Origin: Lachnospiraceae bacterium
GTDB lineage: Bacteria; Bacillota; Clostridia; Lachnospirales; Lachnospiraceae
Direction: 5' to 3'
DNA length: 64,000 nt
Assembly: GCA_022792885.1 (NCBI GenBank)
Contig: JAAWBX010000022.1
Span: 18,427-82,426, forward strand
Part shown: piece after piece, positions 23,639 through 31,237 of the stretch
Position numbering within the stretch: position 1 is the first letter of the stretch
Layout of the letters: every line of letters starts with the position of its first letter
Notes under the pieces: generated by a model
Told to the model about the DNA's origin: nothing
The model's database searches: none
Seen by the model: the letters and a program-made list of their open reading frames with translations, nothing else
Program-made: the position numbers and the translations under genes

Positions 23639-23836
23639 TGTTATCCTCCGTATATGTTTTATAAAGTCTCTATCCAAACTGCCTTCTTGTAAAACTGACT
23701 GCAAATGATACGGAGGTACAAAAGAAATGAAAAATCAGAAGGCTTGCAGAATGGCAATAACAAAGGAACCGTCCATGGATTTGCAAAAAAAGATGGCAGG
23801 AAAATGCCCGTATGGTTTATGTCTACTTTTTTTACA

Positions 23837-23865
23837 AATATAAGCCTTTTTCCTATATTTGTCAA
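23837..23865 (-). promoter_or_regulatory. Sigma-A promoter of the DUF5688 gene
   Basis: Minus-strand TTGACA (23860-23865), 17-base spacer, TATATT (23837-23842). It starts right after the tRNA-Arg gene and gives a leader of about 190 bases, in which no clear gene is seen. Confidence 0.8.
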
Positions 23866-23893
23866 CCAAAAATATTTTATGGCAAACAAAAAA

Positions 23894-23965
23894 TGCATCT
23901 GATAGGAATCGAACCTACGCACGTGGCTCCGGAGGCCACTGCTCTATCCACTGAGCTACAGATGC
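23894..23965 (-). tRNA. tRNA-Arg (anticodon CCG)
   Basis: A 72-base cloverleaf: acceptor GCATCTG with CAGATGC, D arm GCTC/GAGC, anticodon arm GTGGC/GCCAC with loop CTCCGGA, and T arm with TTCGATT. The anticodon CCG reads CGG. No CCA is encoded. Discriminator base is A. Confidence 0.95.
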
Positions 23966-24123
23966 ATCGTCATATATCATACTATATCCTTATGGAAAAG
24001 GCAAGCATTTTTTTGGTTTTGTCCGGTTTTTATTCGCGGTTAAACATATAATCCGGCCGAAAACGTCTCCGCTTCCAGCCGGCCGCCTTTTTAATCCTCT
24101 TCAAATATACTTCGTTGACGTTT

Positions 24124-26214
24124 TTAAGCTTCCACGTCTTTGATACTCAGGTTGATGCGCCCCATCTTATCGATCTCGATCACCTTCACGGTCACCTCGT
24201 CCCCGATATTCACCACATCTTCCACTTTCTCCACACGCTTCTTCGCCAGCTTCGAAATATGAACCATACCGTCCTTGTTCGGCGCCAGTTCCACGAATGC
24301 GCCGAAATTCATAATGCGGACTACCCGGCCGGTCAGAACCTGGCCCACCTCCACATCCGTCACAATCCGGCGGATAATATCGATCGCTTTTTCGATCATC
24401 TCCTTATCCGTGCCGCACACGGAAACGCTGCCGTCCTCTTCAATATCAATCTGGACGCCGGTCTCCTCTATGATCTTATTGATCACCTTGCCCTGCTTGC
24501 CCACGACATCGCCGATCTTGGTCGGATCGATCATGATCTGCTCGATCTTAGGCGCATATTTGCTTACTTCTTTCCTGGGCTCCGCGATTGCTTTAGCCAT
24601 AACCTCGTCTAAAATATAAAGACGTGCTTCCCTTGTGCGGGAAATCGCTTCCCGGATGATCCGATCGGTCAGTCCGTGAATCTTGATATCCATCTGAATC
24701 GCCGTGATCCCTTTGTGCGTACCGGCAACTTTAAAATCCATATCTCCGAAGAAATCTTCCAGACCCTGGATATCCGTCAGCACAATATAATCCTCATCCG
24801 TATCTCCCGTCACCAAACCGCAGGAAATGCCCGCTACCGCCGCCTTAACCGGCACACCCGCCGCCATCAGGGACATACTCGAGGAACATACGCTGGCCTG
24901 CGACGTGGAACCATTGCTCTCCAACGTCTCGGAAACGGTACGGATCGCATAAGGAAATTCTTCCGCAGACGGCAGTACCGGAAGCAGCGCGCGCTCTGCC
25001 AGAGCGCCATGCCCGATCTCTCGACGGCCCGGCCCGCGGCTGGGCTTTGTCTCACCCACCGAGTAGGACGGGAAATTATAATGATGCATATATCTCTTGG
25101 AAGTCTCATTCTCGTCCAGTCCGTCCAGACGCTGCGCGTCCGACAAAGGCGCCAGCGTACAGATATTCAAAATCTGAGTCTGGCCTCTGGTAAACATGGC
25201 GGAACCGTGCGTTCTCGGAAGCAGGTCAATCTCGGCCGCCAAAGGACGAATCTGTGTAATCGCACGGCCGTCCGGGCGCTTATGATCCTGCAGAATCATC
25301 TTACGGACCGTCTTCTTCTGGAATTTATAAACCGCTTCGTCGATCAGCGGCAGCCAATCCGCATGCTCTTCCTCATAGCGAGCGGTCAGCTTCTCCTTGA
25401 TCTGACGAATATTCTCCTCTCTGGTCTGCTTGTCGTCCGTGAAAACCGCGCCCTCCATCGCCTCAGGCGTAACGAAAGACACCATATCTTCCCACAGCTC
25501 GTCCGGCGTATCACAATGCGTATATTCATGCTTCGGCCTGCCGCACTCCGCCACAATCGTATCAATAAACGCGATCACTTCCTTATTGATCTCATGCGCC
25601 TGAAAGATCGCCTCCAGCATCTTTTCTTCCGGCACTTCCTTCGCGCCCGCCTCGATCATGATCACTTTCTCTCTCGTCGAAGCCACGGTCAAAGCCAGTT
25701 CCGAAACCTTCCTCTGCGCAGAAGTCGGATTCACAATCAGCTCCCCGTCAATCAAACCGATCTGCGTGGAAGAAATCGGGCCGTCAAACGGAATGTCCGA
25801 AATCGTCGTGGCAATGGAAGCCCCCAGCATGGCCGTCAGTTCCGGACTGCAATCCGGATCCACACACAGAACCAGATTGTCCAACGTAACATCGTTGCGA
25901 TAATCCTTCGGGAACAACGGACGCATCGGGCGGTCGATCACCCGGGAAGTCAGCGTCGCGTTCTCGGACGCTTTCCCTTCTCTCCTGGTAAAACCGCCGG
26001 GAATCTTCCCGACCGCATACATCTTCTCTTCATATTCCACACTCAGAGGGAAAAAATCAATCCCCTCCCTGGGCTTGTCGGAAGCCGTCGCCGTCGCAAG
26101 TACCACCGTATCCCCATAGTGCATCAGGGCCGCCCCATTGGCCTGAGCCGCAACCCGGCCGATCTCAACTGTCAGCGTCCTCCCCGCCAGTTCCATCGAA
26201 TAACTCTTAAACAT
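24124..26214 (-). CDS. pnp: Polyribonucleotide nucleotidyltransferase (PNPase)
   Basis: PNPase degrades RNA 3' to 5' phosphorolytically. The 696-residue protein has two RNase PH domains (first about 1-145, second about 300-530 with RGQTQILNICTLAPL and the GRREIGHGALAERAL motif), a KH domain (about 550-610; KIGDVVGKQGKVINKI) and a C-terminal S1 domain (about 620-690; GQVLTGRVVRIMNFGAFVEL). Length and order are standard. It lies downstream of rpsO, as in many bacteria, but with a terminator-like hairpin and a long leader between them. Confidence 0.98.
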   Translation of the reverse strand: MFKSYSMELAGRTLTVEIGRVAAQANGAALMHYGDTVVLATATASDKPREGIDFFPLSVEYEEKMYAVGKIPGGFTRREGKASENATLTSRVIDRPMRPLFPKDYRNDVTLDNLVLCVDPDCSPELTAMLGASIATTISDIPFDGPISSTQIGLIDGELIVNPTSAQRKVSELALTVASTREKVIMIEAGAKEVPEEKMLEAIFQAHEINKEVIAFIDTIVAECGRPKHEYTHCDTPDELWEDMVSFVTPEAMEGAVFTDDKQTREENIRQIKEKLTARYEEEHADWLPLIDEAVYKFQKKTVRKMILQDHKRPDGRAITQIRPLAAEIDLLPRTHGSAMFTRGQTQILNICTLAPLSDAQRLDGLDENETSKRYMHHYNFPSYSVGETKPSRGPGRREIGHGALAERALLPVLPSAEEFPYAIRTVSETLESNGSTSQASVCSSSMSLMAAGVPVKAAVAGISCGLVTGDTDEDYIVLTDIQGLEDFFGDMDFKVAGTHKGITAIQMDIKIHGLTDRIIREAISRTREARLYILDEVMAKAIAEPRKEVSKYAPKIEQIMIDPTKIGDVVGKQGKVINKIIEETGVQIDIEEDGSVSVCGTDKEMIEKAIDIIRRIVTDVEVGQVLTGRVVRIMNFGAFVELAPNKDGMVHISKLAKKRVEKVEDVVNIGDEVTVKVIEIDKMGRINLSIKDVEA

Positions 26215-26257
26215 GTCTATTCTCCTTTTTTAATATTCAAGCAGGGACCCCGAAACT

Positions 26258-26291
26258 ACTGAAAAAAACACATCCCTATGTCCTTTTCAGT
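26258..26291 (-). promoter_or_regulatory. Leader hairpin upstream of pnp
   Basis: Arms ACTGAAAA and TTTTCAGT, with an inner ACAT/ATGT pairing, form a long stem-loop within the pnp leader. Leader hairpins cut by RNase III control pnp in Escherichia coli; a similar role here is inference. Confidence 0.4.
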
Positions 26292-26397
26292 GGTCTCGAT
26301 ACGCCTCCGCTTTTAAACAAACTTTTTAAAGTCTGCTCTCTGCAGCCTCTACTGCCATTCCCCGACAAACGCGTACGATCAAAGAAAGTATTATAAT

Positions 26398-26428
26398 GAT
26401 AGGGTGGACTTTTTTCAGCCACCCTATC
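26398..26428 (-). terminator. Hairpin terminator after rpsO
   Basis: A perfect 10-bp stem (26398-26407 with 26419-26428) lies just after the rpsO stop codon, followed on the minus strand by ATTATAATAC. The loop, not the tail, carries the A-run, so termination may be partial and allow readthrough to pnp. Confidence 0.6.
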
Positions 26429-26443
26429 TCTTCTTGATTCCGC

Positions 26444-26710
26444 TTATTTTCTCAGGCCCAGACGAGCAATCAACGCACGATAGGCTTCAATATCATCCTT
26501 CTTCAGATATGCCAGCAGACCCCGTCTCTGACCTACCATCTTCAAAAGCCCGCGCCTGGAATGATGATCTTTCGGATTCTCCGCCAGATGCTCGTTCAAT
26601 TCCGCAATCCTGGCTGTCAGGATCGCAACCTGCACCTCCGGCGAACCGGTGTCCTGCGGAGTTCTGCCATATTCGGCAATGATCTGTGCTTTCTTTTCTT
26701 TGGAAATCAT
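26444..26710 (-). CDS. rpsO: 30S ribosomal protein S15
   Basis: An 88-residue ribosomal protein that binds 16S rRNA in the platform. The conserved run [15 protein letters not shown], then DHHSRRGLL and [10 protein letters not shown], is unmistakable and the length is standard. It has its own promoter 90 bases upstream, a leader that could carry the known S15 autoregulatory structure, and a downstream hairpin before pnp. Confidence 0.98.
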   Translation of the reverse strand: MISKEKKAQIIAEYGRTPQDTGSPEVQVAILTARIAELNEHLAENPKDHHSRRGLLKMVGQRRGLLAYLKKDDIEAYRALIARLGLRK

Positions 26711-26799
26711 ATCGTTCTCCCTTCTGTTCTCCCACCTGTAACACAGTTTTCGGCCAGGGTGTCCGTAAACCGAGCCACGGCGCTTCTTATACCGAACCA

Positions 26800-26828
26800 G
26801 TATATCACAGCCCGTTCGGAATGTAAAC
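26800..26828 (-). promoter_or_regulatory. Sigma-A promoter of rpsO
   Basis: Minus-strand TTTACA (26823-26828), 17-base spacer, TATACT (26800-26805). The roughly 85-base leader contains GC-rich pairing elements and could host S15 feedback control. Confidence 0.8.
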
Positions 26829-26837
26829 CCTTTTTTA

Positions 26838-27908
26838 TCAATCTCCGATCACATTCACTGCCTTCACCAGAGTCCGGTTATATGCGCTCGAAATAATAAT
26901 ACCCGTCGACGGACTGGATGCGTGAACGATCTGGCCGTTTCCGATATAGATCGCCACATGATCGATCACTCCGCCGCTCGCATAGAACAACAGATCGCCC
27001 GGTCGGATCTCCGACATACTGACCGTTCTCCCCTCCCGCGCCTGAGCGCCGGAATAATGAGTCAGATAAATACCATACTGAGCCATAACCTTCATGGTAA
27101 AGCCGGAGCAATCCACTCCCTTCGTCAGGCTTGTCCCGCCCCACACGTAAGGATTGCCCAAAAACTGAAGCGCGTAATTCACGATCGAAGTCCGAACCGG
27201 AGACGCATCCACCGGACTGAACTCCACCGCTTCCGTCAACGCGTACTTCACTTCCACATATTCGCTGGACACGTACCCTTCCATACTGTCCACCTGGACC
27301 TTCACCCAGCCGTTCCCGTCATTCTCCAGCACCGTATAACGCTCTTCATTGCCCACGGAAGCCAGGATATCCGCCTCCGTATCCGGCGTCTCCCGGAGTC
27401 TTAAACCGTCCGTAAGAACAACGGCCCGAAGATCCGCCTCCTCCAGCGCCTTCTCCTGGGCGTCCACACCGGTCAGAATAAAATCCGCCGAAACATATCC
27501 CTCGACCGGCCCGGAGCGGATCCGATACCAGCCGTCCAGCGCCTCCAAAATCTCACAGCCGCTCCCGTTCACCATCTTTCCGCAGATATCCGCGTCGGTT
27601 CCCGGCTCCTCTCTTACATTCAGATACCCTTCCACGTCGGCCACGCCCAGATTGGTATATTCGCTCAACACGCAGGCTTTGGCCGAAATCATTTTCTTCA
27701 GCTCCACTTCCGCTTCCTTCGACATGCCGCCGGTCACGGAAGCCTGATAATACGTGTCCAGCGCCACTGAGATGCCGGCTGCGGAAGAATTGGCCGAAGC
27801 CTCTTTTTCCTCCTCCGCCAAAACGGTCGAACCAAACGTCAAACAGGCGGCGCAGGCGGCCGCCAGAGAAACTTTCATATAAAATTTAGAATTCGGTAAC
27901 AGTCCCAT
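26838..27908 (-). CDS. Secreted SH3b and NlpC/P60 peptidoglycan hydrolase
   Basis: A 356-residue exported endopeptidase that cleaves stem-peptide bonds in peptidoglycan. A signal peptide covers about the first 31 residues (ends TVLA-EEE). Two SH3b domains follow (about 92-147 with [14 protein letters not shown], and about 163-220 with [13 protein letters not shown]). The NlpC/P60 domain (about 240-356) has the catalytic Cys267 in VDCSGF, His317 in IDHVAIYIG and a third polar residue at His329. GGAG is eight bases before the ATG. It has its own promoter overlapping the end of ribF. Confidence 0.93.
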   Translation of the reverse strand: MGLLPNSKFYMKVSLAAACAACLTFGSTVLAEEEKEASANSSAAGISVALDTYYQASVTGGMSKEAEVELKKMISAKACVLSEYTNLGVADVEGYLNVREEPGTDADICGKMVNGSGCEILEALDGWYRIRSGPVEGYVSADFILTGVDAQEKALEEADLRAVVLTDGLRLRETPDTEADILASVGNEERYTVLENDGNGWVKVQVDSMEGYVSSEYVEVKYALTEAVEFSPVDASPVRTSIVNYALQFLGNPYVWGGTSLTKGVDCSGFTMKVMAQYGIYLTHYSGAQAREGRTVSMSEIRPGDLLFYASGGVIDHVAIYIGNGQIVHASSPSTGIIISSAYNRTLVKAVNVIGD

Positions 27909-27956
27909 GATATTCGCTCCAAGTTATTACATATTTATTAAATTTATTACACTATC

Positions 27957-27985
27957 AGTATAACAACCTGAAACCGCCTTGTCAA
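27957..27985 (-). promoter_or_regulatory. Sigma-A promoter of the NlpC/P60 gene
   Basis: Minus-strand TTGACA (27980-27985), 17-base spacer, TATACT (27957-27962). The -35 box overlaps the ribF stop codon region. Confidence 0.85.
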
Positions 27986-28914
27986 TGGCTAAATTTCTCT
28001 TTCAGCCAGTCCTGCGCCGTCCGACTGTTCCTGCGGATCTCAGCCTCCAGCTCCGCCAGAGAAGCAAATTTTCTTTCCGGCCGGATAAAAGACAGAAGTT
28101 CCACCCGGACGATTTCCCCGTATACCTCTCTCTCAAAATCAAATAAAAACGTCTCCAGCCCCATCGTTCCTTCCGCGCTCACGGTCGGTTTTACGCCAAT
28201 GTTCGTCACTCCGCCGTAGACCCGATTGTCCAGACGGACACGGCTGACATACACGCCCTTCGGCGGCAGAAGCTTGTCCTCCTCCGGCGCCAGATTGATC
28301 GTCGGAAGCCCGAACGTCCTTCCCAACTGCCGGCCGTGCACAATGGGACCGGACGCTTCATACGGGCGACCCAGAAGCTTTGACACTTCCTCCATATCCC
28401 CTTTTAAAAGCCGCTCCCTCACATACGTGCTGCTGATCTCCCGTCCGTCCCCGTCCGTCCGTTTCTCCAGCACTCTCGTCTCATAGCCGTATTTTTTCTC
28501 ATATTCTCTCAGAAGCGCCACATTTCCCCGGCGCTGATAGCCGAAACAAAAATCACTGCCCACAATCACATAGCGCGCGTGAAGCTCCTCCACCAGGACT
28601 TTCCGAATAAAATCCTCCGGCGCCATATGACAAACTTCATCGGTAAAAGGATACTCCACCAGGAGATCCACGCCGGCCTCCTCGCAGTATACTTCCTTCT
28701 CCTTATTCGTCATCAGAAGAAACTTTTTCGCTCCCTTCAGCAGGGCATAGGGCGAAACACCGAAAGTAAAGACGACCGACCGGATACCTTCCCGCCGCAG
28801 AACCCTCATCTCGCGAAGCAAATCCTGATGTCCCAGGTGCATCCCGTCAAATTTCCCCAACGCAACCGCCGTCTCCGTATCCACCTTCAAATCGGTTCCC
28901 TGAATATACCGCAT
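27982..28914 (-). CDS. ribF: Bifunctional riboflavin kinase/FAD synthetase RibF
   Basis: RibF makes FMN from riboflavin and FAD from FMN. The 310-residue protein has an N-terminal nucleotidyltransferase domain (ALGKFDGMHLGHQDLL about 16-31; GSDFCFGYQRRGN) and a C-terminal riboflavin kinase domain (GRTFGLPTINL, KGVYVSRV). The frame is open far upstream, but GGAGGTGA just before the ATG at 28914 and the start of homology fix this start. It is the last gene of the rimP operon and overlaps no neighbour; the supply of FMN is relevant to the flavinylated proteins encoded at 43-47 kb. Confidence 0.95.
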   Translation of the reverse strand: MRYIQGTDLKVDTETAVALGKFDGMHLGHQDLLREMRVLRREGIRSVVFTFGVSPYALLKGAKKFLLMTNKEKEVYCEEAGVDLLVEYPFTDEVCHMAPEDFIRKVLVEELHARYVIVGSDFCFGYQRRGNVALLREYEKKYGYETRVLEKRTDGDGREISSTYVRERLLKGDMEEVSKLLGRPYEASGPIVHGRQLGRTFGLPTINLAPEEDKLLPPKGVYVSRVRLDNRVYGGVTNIGVKPTVSAEGTMGLETFLFDFEREVYGEIVRVELLSFIRPERKFASLAELEAEIRRNSRTAQDWLKEKFSH

Positions 28915-28933
28915 CCGAATCACCTCCCTTCCT

Positions 28934-29839
28934 TTATCCGTACGGATAAAACATCTTACGCGGCCTATAATGGTTTTTCTCTTCCCGGTATTCGTAAACT
29001 CCGATAAATACTCCGTTTTTGTCATAAACGCGGATATTTTCCGCCGGCGGTTCTTCCCCGGACGTCTCCTGAAAAGCCTGCACGGGCAGAGCGTTTCCAT
29101 TGTAAAGAAGTTTTTCAAACTCTTCCCGGGCAGTTCGCTTTTCCCACCCGGCAAACACCGAATCCGGCGCCGTTAAGCGGGACGCCAGCTCGCCCTCCCG
29201 CAAAAGCGCCTCGATCTCGGACAGACGCAGACTGTCCTCCTTTTCAAAACGGCCGACCCGGGTCCTCACCAGCCCTTCCATACATCCTCCGCACCCGAGA
29301 ACCTCCCCGATATCCTGACACAATGTCCGGATATAGGTTCCCTTCGAACAATTCACCAGAAAACGGACCCTGGGAACCCGGATTTCCAGGATTTCCAGGG
29401 AATAAACCGTAACTGGGCGGGCTTTTCTCTCAACTTCCTTCCCCTCCCTGGCCAACTGATACAATTTTTTTCCGTCTACTTTTAACGCGGAATACATGGG
29501 CGGCACCTGATCGATCGTCCCCACGAAACCGACGGCCGCCCGGTTTATTTCCTCCTCCGTCACCGAAACTTCCCGCTCCGACAAAACACGGCCGGATATA
29601 TCCTGGGTATCGGTCATTTTTCCCAGCAGGAGAACCGCTTCGTAAACCTTATCCTGATCCGTCAGAAAATCACAGATCTTGGTCGCGCGGCCGAAGCAGA
29701 CCGGCAGTACGCCCTCGGCCTCCGGATCCAGCGTCCCTGTATGGCCGATCTTTCTCTGGCGGCAGATTCCCCTCAGTTTCGCGACCACATCATGAGACGT
29801 AAACCCTCTTTCTTTGTATACATTCAGAATCCCGTCCAT
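28934..29839 (-). CDS. truB: tRNA pseudouridine synthase B (TruB)
   Basis: TruB makes pseudouridine 55 in the T loop of tRNAs. The 301-residue protein has the catalytic Asp in GHTGTLDPEAEGVL (Asp about 38), KICDFL, and the later VNCSKGTYIRTLCQDIGE. The ATG at 29839 begins at the homologous residue and lies 13 bases after the nrnA stop; its ribosome-binding site is weak, which suggests coupling to nrnA translation. The TruB family C-terminal region is present. Confidence 0.96.
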   Translation of the reverse strand: MDGILNVYKERGFTSHDVVAKLRGICRQRKIGHTGTLDPEAEGVLPVCFGRATKICDFLTDQDKVYEAVLLLGKMTDTQDISGRVLSEREVSVTEEEINRAAVGFVGTIDQVPPMYSALKVDGKKLYQLAREGKEVERKARPVTVYSLEILEIRVPRVRFLVNCSKGTYIRTLCQDIGEVLGCGGCMEGLVRTRVGRFEKEDSLRLSEIEALLREGELASRLTAPDSVFAGWEKRTAREEFEKLLYNGNALPVQAFQETSGEEPPAENIRVYDKNGVFIGVYEYREEKNHYRPRKMFYPYG

Positions 29840-29852
29840 GGCAGCACCCGCG

Positions 29853-30812
29853 TCATCCCTTCCGCCAGCTCTCGGCGATCGCATCCAGAAGTTTTTCCTT
29901 TACCTCCGACTGGCTTCCCGGAATCGTACATCCCGCCGCTTTCACATGGCCGCCGCCGCCGAACCGACCCGCAATCCGGCTGACGTCCATCTCGCTGTTC
30001 CCCCGAAGGCTGACCTTATAAACGTTCTCTCCCGTCTCATGAATGAAAACCGCGCAGCGGACTCCGTCCGTCACCCGAAGCTGATCGATGATACCTTCCA
30101 GATCCAGATTGGTTCCGCCTGCTTCTTTGATTTCCCGTTCATACAACGCGCTGAAAATACAGCCCTCGCTCAACTCCAGCGTGGCATTCATAAGCGCCTT
30201 GCCCAGAATCTTATTCTGAACAAAACTTTTATGATAGAACGTATCGTTGATAATCACATTTGAACGGACGCCCCGCTCCAGAAGAGCCCCCGCCGCTTCC
30301 ATCGTACGCCGGGTCGTATTCGAATGCTTAAACACACCCGTATCGTGAACGATGCCCGCATACAGACAATCCGCGGTCCTCTTGCTGATCTTTTCAAATT
30401 CCATCAATAAAAATAATAATTCCGCCGTTGCCGCCGCCTTCGGATCGATCCGATTGATCTGGGCAAACCCTTCGTTCGTGATATGATGGTCAATGCAGAC
30501 CGTCCGTTTAGCCCCGTTCAGATACCGCACGTATTCCCCCAGCCGCTCCGGATCACTGGCATCCAGAGAAAAACACAGATCGCAGGCCGCCTCGTCGCTC
30601 AGCGAATGTGAGATCTCGCCGGCGTCCGGCAGGACCCGCAAAAAATCCTCCGCAAACTCGCCCAGATATACCTTCACCTGAACTTCAGGATAATTATCCT
30701 GAATATAATGATACAAAGCCAGACAGGAACCTACACAGTCCCCGTCCGGCTTTACATGCCCCAGAATCGCGATTCTGCGGGCGTCTTGGATCACTTCATC
30801 TACATACTTCAT
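29853..30812 (-). CDS. nrnA: DHH-family phosphoesterase, NrnA-like
   Basis: A 319-residue bifunctional nanoRNase and 3'-phosphoadenosine-5'-phosphate phosphatase. It has the DHH domain motifs HVKPDGDCVGS (about 19-29), SLDASD, IDHHITN, and the DHHA1 domain with GRFGGGGHVKAAG near the C-terminus. The gene lies between rbfA and truB, its common position in Firmicutes. It recycles short RNA fragments produced by other nucleases such as PNPase. Confidence 0.94.
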   Translation of the reverse strand: MKYVDEVIQDARRIAILGHVKPDGDCVGSCLALYHYIQDNYPEVQVKVYLGEFAEDFLRVLPDAGEISHSLSDEAACDLCFSLDASDPERLGEYVRYLNGAKRTVCIDHHITNEGFAQINRIDPKAAATAELLFLLMEFEKISKRTADCLYAGIVHDTGVFKHSNTTRRTMEAAGALLERGVRSNVIINDTFYHKSFVQNKILGKALMNATLELSEGCIFSALYEREIKEAGGTNLDLEGIIDQLRVTDGVRCAVFIHETGENVYKVSLRGNSEMDVSRIAGRFGGGGHVKAAGCTIPGSQSEVKEKLLDAIAESWRKG

Positions 30813-30815
30813 CCG

Positions 30816-31211
30816 TTATTCTTCCTCGTCTGTTCCGGTCAACGTCTCGTTCTGCCGCTCTGCCTCTCTCACTTCCTGAATGCGCGTCGTCATGCGCACG
30901 CCATACTCGATCGAACGGTCCAAAACAAACGTGATCTCCGGCGTATTCCTTAAATTCACCGACCTGGCCAATTCCTTCCGAATATAACCGACGGCACACC
31001 GAAGACCGGCCAGAGAAGCCTCCGCTTCCTCCTGTGTGCCGAGCACGCTGATATAGGCCTTGCAATATTTCAGATCCGGAGTGACCTCCACCGCCGTGAC
31101 CGTAGTCATGGGGTGGATTCTCGGGTCTTTTACCTCCGACCGGATGATCCGGCTCAATTCCCGCAGAACCTCGCCGTTGATCCGGATATTTTTAATACTG
31201 TTTTTCCTCAT
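30816..31211 (-). CDS. rbfA: Ribosome-binding factor A
   Basis: A 131-residue KH-like protein needed for 16S 5'-end maturation and cold adaptation. The pattern INGEVLRELSRIIRSEVKDPRI followed by VEVTPDLKYCKAYISVLG and a C-terminal PEITFVLDRSIEYG is typical. The ATG at 31211 is chosen: AAGGAG is five bases upstream and homology begins there, whereas the frame is open further upstream. The gene is between infB and nrnA, the usual order. Confidence 0.95.
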   Translation of the reverse strand: MRKNSIKNIRINGEVLRELSRIIRSEVKDPRIHPMTTVTAVEVTPDLKYCKAYISVLGTQEEAEASLAGLRCAVGYIRKELARSVNLRNTPEITFVLDRSIEYGVRMTTRIQEVREAERQNETLTGTDEEE

Positions 31212-31237
31212 ATTCTCTCCTTCCGGCAAAAGGGCTT

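Noticed and set aside
23639..23836. 65-codon plus-strand frame in the leader of the DUF5688 gene
   Set aside because: It is antisense to the leader, ends in the tRNA gene and has no family resemblance.
24050..24095. Possible terminator after pnp
   Set aside because: Pairing of CCGGCTG with CGGCCGG leaves a 16-base loop and no T-run follows, so it was not listed.
24676..26262. 528-codon plus-strand open frame opposite pnp
   Set aside because: It is the antisense shadow of pnp, with the same low-complexity Arg/His/Leu composition and no ribosome-binding site.
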